From NCBI GenBank assembly GCA_037176725.1, contig JAZBRS010000011.1, positions 1,178,001-1,242,000 on the forward strand: 64,000 nt of DNA. The letters are read 5' to 3'. The notes under the pieces were generated by a model. The model did no database searches. It worked only from the letters and a program-made list of their open reading frames with translations, and was not told where the DNA came from. Position numbers and translations under genes: made by a program. The stretch is from Posidonia oceanica. Lineage: Eukaryota > Streptophyta > Magnoliopsida > Alismatales > Posidoniaceae. Shown here in pieces: positions 11,242 to 21,550 of the stretch (positions are counted from its first letter, which is position 1; each line of letters starts with the position of its first letter).

Positions 11242-11325
11242 TAGCTACGCGGGCCCCATATCAGATGTGCGGATGTCAACAGTTAGGCGACACGAAACTG
11301 AATTCAAACCAGCTAATGGGCTGGT

Positions 11326-12236
11326 AATTTTTTTGTTTTGCCAAGCAAAGGAGGGGGACCCTCGAAATATATAGAAGAGAGAAAACTGTACAAATTATAT
11401 AGGCAAGGAGTGCGACCACCCCAAGCCCGAGCCCGAAGCTCAAAAAAGGAAAAGCCAAAGCATCCAAAACATGCCCAAAATGGGTGAGAGCAGCCCACGG
11501 CTACAGCCCAAGCCCAACAGCAACAGTAGAGGGGAAACAAAAAATTTAAAAGTGCTAGCAAAGCCCAGCCCACTTCAGAACCTTATCTCTCTGCAGATTT
11601 TCATAACCAATTTATGGATATAATCGGTCTCAAAAAGTCGCTTGTTGCGTTCTAACCAAATACCGGCGACTACCCCCGAGAACGCACAAGCAAATCATCG
11701 CTGCACCGATGAGGGAGATCTCTATTGCTGAAGAAGGAGAAGAAGGGAGTCAACCGCTTCGTTCAAAGTATCACAGGCCAAGGCGTTCACATTACAGGTG
11801 GGCAGCAAGTTTGACCACACCTAAGAAGCAAAGCTGTAGCTCCAGAGCACATGATCGGAGGCGGTCCTGTGTGGGGAGTCCATAGCTTAGTACTCGCCAC
11901 ACGCAAAAAACTTTCTAGGGAACAGTTCCTCTGCACCAGATGAAGCCCGTCCAGCTCTTCTCCGATCCATGGGAATGCACAGCATTCCAAGCTGATCTGA
12001 ACGTAAAACCTGTATCATCTAGGTCCCAGGTGATCGAGTCCTGTCCCCTCGACAGAGGAATGGCTAGCACCTCCGGCCAAAGTTCATGCATCTCCACCGT
12101 CGTGGCCGGCGGCAAATTCCAACACCGATTAGTGATGAAGCTATTGACCCGGCATGAAAGGTCACAAGCAAGGTCTTGTCTTAGACGCTCTCCCATATGG
12201 TGCAATGGAGATTCCCCCCAAGAACAGCCTTCCTAG
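11326..12236 (-). mobile_element. LINE C, short 5'-truncated copy in the 5' UTR of LINE B
   Basis: A ~0.9-kb LINE end on the minus strand. Poly-T at about 11,325-11,338, the 3' hairpin at 11,351-11,363 (GAGGG-TCC-CCCTC on the minus strand), a 3' UTR to about 11,580, then the end of ORF2. The 5' truncation falls at DPWLG in the zf-RVT region. LINE B leader sequence resumes at about 12,237. I could not read a clean duplication, and part of the B leader seems to have been lost here. Confidence 0.75.
11590..12236 (-). pseudogene. LINE C ORF2, zf-RVT remnant
   Basis: Reads from 12,205: MHHMGERLRQDLACDLSCRV, TTVEMHELWPEVLAIPLSRG, SITWDLDDTGFTFRSAWNAV, FIWCRGTVP, then frame-shifted remnants down to an RYLVRTQQATF-like tail near 11,650. 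This is the C-terminal nucleic-acid-binding part of a LINE ORF2. No intact frame remains. Confidence 0.72.
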
Positions 12237-12313
12237 AGTGATGGTAGACTCTCTCTCACTAGAAAATCACCTCTCACTCCTACTCAGTCCCCCAAGTTAT
12301 TTCATTCTCCAGT

Positions 12314-12887
12314 GCCATGTCAGATTTTAACTCCTTCATTGAGACCACATCTCTGGTGGAAATGCCCACCTTAGGATCTGAGTTTACTTGGAGCAACATG
12401 AATCACTCGTCCCCCATTCCATGTAGATTGGATCGAGCCTTAATCTCTACCAGCTGCTTGTCAGTTTTCCCAACCTGTAATGCTTTCGTTGCTCCTAGAC
12501 TGGTGAGCGACCATACCCCAATTCAGCTCACCCTCTCTACTGATCGAGGCCACTCTCATCGACACTTCAAGTGCTTCAACCATTGGACCTCCCACCCTGA
12601 TTTTCTACCAGTCACGGCAAGAGCTTGGCGCTATCAAGTCCAAGGCAACCCCACCTTCCATTTCACCAAGAAGCTAGCGATCCTCAAGACCCATCTGCGG
12701 CCCTCGGTCAAAACTGGTTTTTGGGAACACGACTAAGAGGATTGACTTCTACACTGCATCACTTACTGCTATCCAGAATGTGCTAGACTCTGACCCTTCA
12801 AGCTTTGCACTTCTACAAGCGGAGATGAACTACAAACACCAACTGTTGGCCCTTCACTGGCAGGAGGAGATGCGGGCAAAGTAGTAG
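12314..12887 (+). pseudogene. LINE A ORF2, endonuclease C-terminal part and linker
   Basis: Reads SDFNSFIETTSLVEMPT, GSEFTWSNMNHSSPIPCRLDR, then the catalytic VSDHTPIQL (SDH intact, unlike LINE B), HFKCFNHWTSHPDFLPV, WRYQVQGNPTFHF. A frameshift near 12,700-12,735 ends the frame. The linker (SLTAIQNVLDSDPSS, LQAEMNYKHQLLAL) follows in another frame up to a TAG near 12,885. Confidence 0.82.
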
Positions 12888-14434
12888 TTGAGAATCAGAT
12901 GGCTCAAGGAAGGGGATACCAATACGGGCTTCATCCATGCTGCCATCAAAGCTAGAAGAGCCAAGAATCTCATTCTGAATTTAAATGATAATGGGGTCAA
13001 CACTTCTGACCCATTGAGAATTACACACTTGTTCTTGGCGAGATTTAGACATTTATTAAATCAAAGCCATGCCACCATGAGGATTCCCCAAGACCTCATC
13101 CATAGAGTACTCAACCTTGAAGACAATCGACCCCTCTGTGCTCTGGCTTCCATGGAAGAACTGCATTCAATTATAAAGCATCTCAACCCAAACCAGGCTC
13201 CTGGTGTGGACAATTATAATGGCATGTTCTACTAGGCAGCATGGCCTATAATCACGAAGGATCTATTGGAAGCTGTGAACAACATTCTCCACGCGGGCAA
13301 ATTATTCACCAAGGTCAATCATACCCTCACTTGCCTCATCCCGAAGAAAGCAATACCTGACAATGTGGATGACTACAGATCGGTGGCGCTGTGTAATGTT
13401 ATGTATCATATCTTCTCCAAGCTGCTGGCCAATGGCCTCAAACCACTTTTGCCGAAGCTTACTGACCTCCACCACACGGCTTTCATCAGTGGGAGACGCA
13501 TCACAGATTCCATTCTCCTGGCCCACGAACTCTGTCACAATCTTCACTCCATGCAAGGTCGTGGAAGGCTGTGTATCAAGATTGATCTAAGCAAGGCCTT
13601 CGACTCACTCAACAGGGACTTCATCTGCAACGCCCTTCAATGCCTTGGTTTTGAATGCAAGTGGGTCTCATGGATGCATGAATGTATGAATCACACATTC
13701 TCAATTCTTATTAATGGTGTGCGCAGTCCCACCTGTGCCTCCTCCAATGGAGTTCGCCATGGAGATCCAATCTCCCCTTACTTATTCGTTCTGGCCATGC
13801 AAGTGCTCACTGCAATGTTTCAACAAGCTGAGAGCAGAAAGGAGCTAGACCAAATCTCATGTGGAACCTCCTCTGTCTCCCACATATGCTTTGCAGATGA
13901 CCTCATGATCTTCTTGTGCGCGGACAAGAAGAATGCCACCGACTCAAGCTCCTACTAGATGACTTCTCCAATCTCTTGGGCCTAAAGATCAACAATAATA
14001 AGAGTGTTGTGTACTTTAGGGGGAACACACCTCACAGGAAATGGATCACCACTCATTTGGAGCTTAATGCAGGGGAACTCACGGTCAGATATCTTGGACT
14101 ACCCTTGATCTCGAAATGGCTCTCTGCGAAGGAATGCTCACCCCTCCTCTAGGCAGTGGGACAGAGACTTCAATCAGGGAAAGCAAAATTCCTATCCTAT
14201 GCCGGTCGGATGGAGCTCATTAAATCTGTTCTCTTGGCGATGCATTTATACTGGACTTCAGTGTACACACTCCCCGTGAGTGTGCTGAACGATATTGATA
14301 GAATGCTAATGGCCTTCCACTGGTTTGGACATGGCAATAGGAAATGCATCCTCACCTCTTGGATGTATGTCGCCCGAAGGAAGGAGGAGGACTGGGGATT
14401 CGAAGAACACTCGACTACAACATCGTCGGCATGA
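12888..14434 (+). pseudogene. LINE A ORF2, reverse transcriptase domain
   Basis: RT remnant: RIRWLKEGDTNTGFIHAA, HLNPNQAPGVDNYNGMFY followed by a TAG at about 13,233, VDDYRSVALCNVMYHI, motif A (KIDLSKAFDSLN), GVRHGDPISPYLF (His for the usual Gln in VRQGDP) and the catalytic FADDLMIF near 13,890-13,915. A frameshift just after (KNATDSSSY) moves the reading to LLLDDFSNLLGLKINNNKS, RYLGLPLISKWLSAKE and SYAGRMELIKSV. Confidence 0.85.
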
Positions 14435-14439
14435 TCCGT

Positions 14440-14843
14440 CTTCTTTGGGAAGTGGAGACCAATAAGACAGCACTCTGGGTCATTTGAGTGAGACGCAAAT
14501 ACCTGAAGGGGGGATCCATCTAGTGTACCAGGCCACCACAGAGTGCCTCCTGGGCATGGAGGAGCATCTTGCAGGTTCGCCACATCGCTGGAAAATATTT
14601 ACACTATCAGCTGGGTATTGGAACAAACACCTTGTTCTTCCTAGATCCTTGGCTCAACCACATGCCCTTGCTAATGCAGGTGGCGGATCGACTACGCTGT
14701 GATCTAGGTTGTGACATCGCCTGCAAAGCTAAGCAATTCATCAATGATCGGGGCTAGAATCTCCCTCAGGCCACCACCATCGAGATGCATGATCTCTGGC
14801 TGGAGATACTTGTTACTCCCATCAGTGGAGACGGATCCCCAAT
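14440..14843 (+). pseudogene. LINE A ORF2, start of zf-RVT, truncated by satellite
   Basis: Reads MQVRHIAGKYLHYQLGIGTN, FFLDPWLNHMPLLMQV, LRCDLGCDIACKAKQFI, then after a TAG LPQATTIEMHDLWLEILVTPIS. The reading then passes into satellite. The order matches LINE B at 7,057-6,800, so the break falls right after the ILATP-like motif. Confidence 0.75.
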
Positions 14844-17699
14844 GGGAGAATGTCCTCATCTGTCTAGTACGAGCAATCAAGTTGGCAGGACAACGTCTGC
14901 CTGGTTCGAAGACACGCGAAAGGAGAACTTGTTCTCGTCCATCTGATACGAGGATCAATCAGGTGGGAATTTGTTCGTCTGGTACAAAGTTGGACGAAAT
15001 GAGAGCTTGTCCTCGTTCGTCTAGTACGAGGAATCCCTCAAGTGGGACTTTGTCTATCTAGTACGAAGTCGCGTGAAAGGAGAGCTTATCCACGTCCGTC
15101 CGGTACAAGGAATCAAGCAGGCGGGACTTCATTTGTCTGGTACAAAGCCGCGCGAAAGGAGAACTTGTCCTCATCCATCCGGTACGAGAAATCATTCAGG
15201 TGGGACTTCGTTTGTCCGATACGAGGTCACGGTAAAGGAGAGCTTCTCCTCGTCCGTACGGTACAAGGAATCAAGCAGGTGGGACTTCGTCCATACCGTA
15301 CGAAGTTGCGCAAAAGGATTGCTTGTCCTCGTCCATCCGGTACGAGAAATCGAACGGGAGGGACTTCGTCAGTCCAGTACGAAGTCGCGTGAAACGAGGG
15401 CTTGTCCTCATCCGTCTAGTACGAGGAATCAAGTAAAGGGGACTTCGTCCATCTGGTACGAAGTCGCGTGAAAGGAGGGTTTGTCCTCTTCCGTTTGGTA
15501 CGAGAAATCAAGTAGTTGAGACTTCGTTCGTCCTATACGAAGTCGCTTAAAAGGAGGACAGGTCCCTGTCCGTCTGGTACAAGGAATCAGGCAAGTGGGA
15601 CTACGTCCGTTCGGTACAGAGTTGCGTGAAAGGAGAGCTTGTCCTCGTCTATCTGGTGAGGGCTTTCCTCATCCATTTGGTACGAGGAATCAAGCAAGCG
15701 GAACTACATCCGTCCGTTACGAAGTCACGTGAAAGGAGAGCTTGTCCTCGTCCGTCTAGTACGAGGAATCAAGGAGGCGAGACATCGTCCCTCCGGTACG
15801 AAGTTGTGCGAATGGAAAGCATGTCCTCTTCCGTCAGATATGAGGAATCAAGCCGGCAGGACTTCGTCCGTCTCATACGACGCCGCACGAAAGGAGTGCT
15901 TGTCCTCGTTCATCCGGTACGAGGAATCAAGTAGGTTGGACTTCGTCTGTTCGGTACGAAGTCACACGGTTGGAGGGCTTTACCTCGTCCATCTGGTTCG
16001 AGAAATCAAGCAGGCTAGACTTCGTCAGTCCTGTACAAAGTCGCGCGAAAGGAGGGCTTGTCCTCGTTCATCCGGTATGAGGAATCAATTAGGCGGGACT
16101 TCATCTGTCTAGTACGATGTCGCGTAAAAGGAGAGCTTGTCCTCGTTCATCCAGTACATGGAATTAAGCTGGCATGGCTTTGTCTGTCCGGTTCGAAGTT
16201 GCGCGATAGGAGGGCTTGTCCTCGTCTGTCCAGTACGAGGAATCAAACAGGCGGGACTTCGTCTGTCTGGTACGAAGTCGCGTGAAAGGAGTGCTTGTCA
16301 GCGTCCGTCCTGTACTATGAATCATGCAGGCGGGACTTCGTCTGTTCGGTACGAAGTCACCCCAAAGGAGGGCTTGACTTCGTCCGTCCGGTATGAGGAA
16401 TGAAGCACGCGGGACTTCGTTCGTCCAGTATGAAGTTGCGCGAAAGGGGAGCTTGTCCTCGTCCGTCCGATACGCGGAATCAAGCAAGCGGGACTTCGTC
16501 TGTCTGTTACGAAGACGTGCGAAAGGAGAACTTGTCCTCGTCTGTCGGATACGAGGAATCAATCAGACAGGAATTCGTCCGTCCAGTACGAAGTCACGCG
16601 AAAGGAGAGCTTGTCCTCGTCCATCCAGTATGAGGAATCTAGCTGACGGGACTTCGTCCATCCGGTACGAATTCGCGTGAAATGGAAGCATGTCGTCGTC
16701 CGTCTGGTACGAGGAATCAAGAGGGAGGGACTTTGTCTGTCCGGTACGATGTTGCGCGAATGGTGGGCTTGTCCTCGTCCATCTAGTAGGAGGAATCAAG
16801 AAAGCGGGTCTTCGTCTGTCTGTTACGAAGCCGCGCGAAAGGAGAGCATGTTCTCGTCCGGTTGGTATGAGGTATCAAGCAGGTGGGGCTACGTCCGTAC
16901 ATTTTGAAGTCGTGCATGGAGAGCTTGTCCATGTTCGTCAAGTACGAAGTAGTACGAAAGGAGAGCTTGTCCTCGCCCATCTGGTATGAGGAATCAAGCC
17001 GGCTGGACTTCGTCTGTTCAGGACGAGGTCGCGCGAATGGAGGGCATGTCCTCGCCCATCTGGTATAAGGAATCAAGTAGGCAGGACTTCGTACGTCCGA
17101 TACGAAGTCGCGTGAATGGAGCGCTTGTCCTCATTCGTCTGGTACGATGAAACAAGCAGGCGGGATTTCGTCTGTCCGGTCCGAAGACTTTTGAAAGGAG
17201 TGCTTGTCCTCGTCCTTCCGGTACGAGGAATCAAGCAAGCGGGACTTCGTCCGTCTGGTACGAAGTCACGCAAAAGGAGAGCATGTCCACGTTCATTCGG
17301 TATGAGGAATCACATAGGCGGGACTTCGTCCATCTGGTACGAAGTCGAGTGAAATGAGAACTTGCCCTCATCCGTCCCGTACGACCAATCAATCGGGCAA
17401 GACTTCATCCGCCCAGTACGAAGTCGCGTGAAAGGAGAGCTTGTCCTTGTCTGGACGGTATGAGGAATCAAGCCGGCGGGACTTCGTCCATCTGGTATGA
17501 AGCTGCGTGAAAGGAGAACTTGTCATCATCCATCCAGTTTGAGGAATCAATTAGGCGGGACTTCGTCCGTCCGGTATGAAGTCGCGAGAAAGGTGAGGTT
17601 GTCCTCGTCCGTCCAGTACGTGGAATCAAGCTGGTAGGACTTCGTCCATTCAGTACGATGTCAGGCGAAAGCAAAGCTTGTCCTCGTCCGTCCGGTATG

Positions 17700-20600
17700 A
17701 GGAATCAAGTGGGAGGGACTTCATTGGTCAGGTACGAAGTACGAAGTCACGTGAAAGGAAATCTTGTCCTCGTCCATCTAGTACGACGAATCAAGAAGGC
17801 AGGACTATGTCCATCCGGTACGATGTTGTGCGAAAGGAGAGTTTGTCCACGTCTATCTGGTACGAGGAATCAAACAGGCAGGACTACGTCCGTCCGATAT
17901 GAAGTCACATAATAGGAGAGCTTGTCCTCGTCTGTCTGGTACGTGGAATCAAGCAGGTGAAACTTCATCCGTCCGGTATGAAGTCGTGCTAAAGGAAACC
18001 ATGTCCTCTTCCGTCAGGACTGACAAATCAAGCCGACTGGACTTCGTCCAATTGGTACGATGTCGCATGAATGGAGTGCTTGTCCTCATTCATCCGGTAC
18101 GAGGATTCAAGCAGGCGTGACTTCGTCCATTTGGTATGAAGTCGTGCGGTTGGAGGGCTTGTCCTCGCCATCTGATACGAGGAATCAAGCAGGCTGGACA
18201 TCGTCCATCTGGCACAATGTCGCATGAAAGGAGGGCTTGTCCTCGTTCATCTAGTACGAGGAATCAAGCAGGTGTGACTTCGTCTATCTGGTACGAAGTC
18301 GTGCGATAGTAGAGCTTGTCCTCGTCCATCTAGTACAAGGAATCAAGCTGGTGGAACTTCTTCCATCTAGTATGATGTCGTGTTAAAGGAGTGCTTGTCC
18401 TCGTTCTTCTGGTACGTGGAATTAAGCAGGCGTGGCTTTGCCTGTCCGGTACGAAGTCACGCACGATAGGAGGGCTTGTCCTCATCCATCCAGTACGAGG
18501 AATCATGCATGCTAGACTTCGTCCGTCCGGTACGAATTTGAGTGAAAGGAGGGCTAGTCCATGTCCGTCCTATACTATGAATCAAGTAGGCGGGACTTCG
18601 TCTGTCCAGTACGAAGTTGCACAAAAGGAGAGGATGTCCTCGTACGTCCGGTACGAGGAATCACGCAGGCAAAACTTCGTCCGTCCGGTACGAAGTCAAG
18701 CGAAAAGAGAACTTGACCTCGTTCGTCTCATATGGGGAATCAATCAGGCAAGACTTCATCCGTCCAGTACGAAGTCGCGGAAGGAGTGCTTGTCCTCGTC
18801 GTTCGGTACGAGGAATCAAGCAGGTGGGACTTCATCCGTCTGGTACGAAGCCACATGAAAGCTGAACTTGTCCTCATCCATACGGTACGAGAAATCAATC
18901 AGTCAGGACTTCGTACGTCCGGTACGAAGTCGCGGACGTACGAAGTCGCGCGAAAGGAGAGCTTATCCTTGTCCGTCCGTACGAGGAATCAAGTAGGTGG
19001 GACTTTGTCCGTCTGGTACGATGCCGCGTGAATGGAAAGCTTGTCCTCGTCCGTTCGGTACAAGGAATCAAGTGGGAGGGGCTTCATCTGTCTGGTACGA
19101 AGTCGTGTGAAAGGAGGGCTTTCCTCGTCCATCTGGTATGAGGAATCAAGCAGGCGGGACTTCGTCCGTCCGGTATGAAGTCGCGCGAAACGAGGTCTTG
19201 TCATCATCCATCCGGTACGAGGAATCAAGCAAGTGGGACTTCGTCTGTCTGGTATAAAGTCGTGTGAAAGGAGGGCTTGTCCTCGTCTGTCTAGTACGAG
19301 GAATCAAGCAGGCGAGACTTCGTCTGTCCGGTACAATGTCACGCGAAAGGAAAGCATGTTCTCTTCTGTCAAGTATGAGGAATCAAGCAGGTGGGACTTC
19401 GTTCGTCTAAGACGTTGTCGCGCGAATGGAGTGCTTGTCCTCCTTCATCCGGTATGAGGAATCTAGCAAGCGTGACTTCGTCTGTTCGGTACGAGGAATC
19501 AAGCAAGTGGGACTACATCTGTCTGATACGAAGTCGCGCAAAAGGAGAGGTTGTCCTCGTCTGTCTGGTACGAGGAATCAAGTAGGTGGGACTTCGTCCT
19601 TCTAGTACGAAGTCGCACGAAAGCAAAGCTTGTCCTCGTCCGTTCGGTACGAAGTCGCACGAAACGTGGTCTTGTCCTCGTCTGTCCGGTATGAGGAATC
19701 AAGCAAGCGGGTCTTCGTCAGTCCGGTACGAAGTCGTGTGAACGAAAGGCTTGTCCTAGTCCATCTGGTATGAGGAATCAAGAAGGCAGGACTACGTTCG
19801 TTCGGTACGAAGTCGTGCGAAAGGAGAGTTTGTCCTCGTCTGTCTGGTACGAGGAATCAAGCAGGCAGGACTACATCCGTCTAGTACGAAGTCGTGCAAT
19901 AGGAGAGCTTGTTCTCGTCCGTCCGGTACGTGGAATCAAGCAGGCGGGACTTCGTCCGTCCAGTATGAAGTCGTGTGAAAGGAAAGCATGTCTTCTTCCA
20001 TCAGGTATGACAATTCAAGCCGACTAGACTTCGTCCGTCTGGTACAATGTCGCACGAAAGGAGTGCTTGTCCTCCATCATCCAGTACGAGGATTCAAGCA
20101 GGTGTGACTTTGTCCGTTTGGTACGAAGTCGCACGGTTGGAGGGCTTGTCCTCGTCTATCTGATAGGAGGAATCAAGCAGGCTAGACTTCGTCCGTCTGG
20201 CACGATGTCGCACTGAATGAGGGCTTGTCCTCGTTCATCTAGTACGAGGAATCAAGCAGGCGTGACTTCGCCTATCTGGTATGAAGTCACGTGATAGGTG
20301 TGCTTGTCCTCGTCCATCTTGTACGATGAATCAAGCTGGTGGGACTTCGTCCATCTAGTACGATGTTCCGTGAAAGGAGTGCTTGTCCTCGTTCATCTGG
20401 TACATGGAATTAAGTTGGCGTGGCTTCGTTCGTCCGGTACGAAGTCGCACGCGATAGGAGGGCTTGTCCTCGTCCGTCTAGTACGAGGAATCATGCAGGC
20501 TGGACTTCGTCCGTCTAGTACAAAGTCGAGCAAAAGGAGGGCTTGTCCTCGTCCGTCCTGTACTATGAATCATGCAGGTGGGACTTTGTCCGTCTGTTAT

Positions 20601-21550
20601 GATGTCGCACAAAAGGAGAGCATGTCCTCGTACGTCTGGTACGAGGAATCACATGGGTGGGACTTCATCCATCCAGTACGAAGTCAAGCAAAATGAGAAC
20701 TTGTCCTCACCTGTCCTGTACGAGGAATCAATCAGGCAGGACTTTGTCCATCCAGTACGAAGTCGCGTGAAAGGAGAGCTTGTCCTCGTCGTCTGCTACG
20801 AGGAATCAAGCAAGCGGGACTTCGTCCGTCTGGTACGAAGCTACGCGAAAGGAGAACTTGTTCTCATCCATACGGTACAAGATATCAATCAGGCGGTATT
20901 TCGTCCGTCCGGTACGAAGTTACACAAAAGGATAGCTTTTCCTTGTCCGTCCGTACGAAGAATCAAGCAGATGGGACTTCGTCCATCTTGTACAAAGCCG
21001 CGTGAAAGGATAGCTTGTCCTCGTCCATCCAGTATGAGGAATCAAGCGGGAGGGACTTCGTTTGTCCGATACAAAGTCGAGCGAAACGAGGTCTTGTCCT
21101 CGTTCATCTAGTACGAGGAATCAAGCAAGCGGGACTTCGTCCGTCCGGTACGAAGTCATGTGAAAGGAGGCTTGTGCATGTCTGTCTGGTACGAGGAATC
21201 AAGCAAGCGGGACTTCGTCCATCCGGTACGATGTCACGCGAAAGGAAAGCATGTAGTCTTCCGTCAAGTATGAGGAATCAAGCAGGTGGGACTTCGTCCA
21301 TTTGGTACATTGTCGTGTGAAAGGAGTGATTATCCTCCTTCATCCGGTACGACGAATCTAGCAGGCATGACTTCGTTCGTTCGATACGAGGAATCAAGCA
21401 AGCAGGACTATGTCCTTCTAGTACGAAGTCATGCAAAAGGAGAGCATGTGCTCGTCCATCTGGTAGGAAGAAACAAGTAGGTGGGGCTTCGTCCGTCTGG
21501 TACGAAGTCGTGCGAAAGGAAATCATGTTCTCTTCCGTCTGGTATGAGGA
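17700..21550 (+). repeat. Higher-order duplication in the satellite, period ~1,988 bp
   Basis: Distinctive unit variants recur at the same distance: the AAGAAGGCAGG variant at about 17,786 and 19,774; GAGGATTCAA at 18,101 and 20,088; the ATTAAG-plus-TGGCTT variant at 18,421 and 20,409; and the ATGTCCTCGTACGT variant at about 18,631 and 20,619. Further right the offset drops to ~1,900 (19,334 and 21,233), implying loss of about one unit. This is a duplication of about 25 units inside the array. Confidence 0.75.

Larger units (their letters stand above)
5839..12313 (-). mobile_element. LINE B, full-length, inserted in LINE A
   Basis: This is a complete-looking L1-type LINE on the minus strand. 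The 5' UTR starts at 12,313 and is interrupted by LINE C at about 11,326-12,236. ORF1 spans about 11,241-9,695, ORF2 runs from 9,698 to about 6,255, the 3' UTR is about 6,250-5,880, the 3' hairpin is at 5,867-5,879 and the A-tail follows. It belongs to the same family as its host A. Many stops and frameshifts show it is dead. About 70 bp of 5' UTR expected from D and G appear to be missing at the C insertion point. Confidence 0.87.
12314..14843 (+). mobile_element. LINE A, block 3 (rest of ORF2)
   Basis: LINE A continues after LINE B with the second duplication copy at 12,314-12,325. It holds the rest of the endonuclease, the linker, the reverse transcriptase and the start of zf-RVT. It ends abruptly at about 14,843 inside zf-RVT, where the 79-bp satellite begins. 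The zinc-finger end, 3' UTR and A-tail are missing. Confidence 0.85.
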
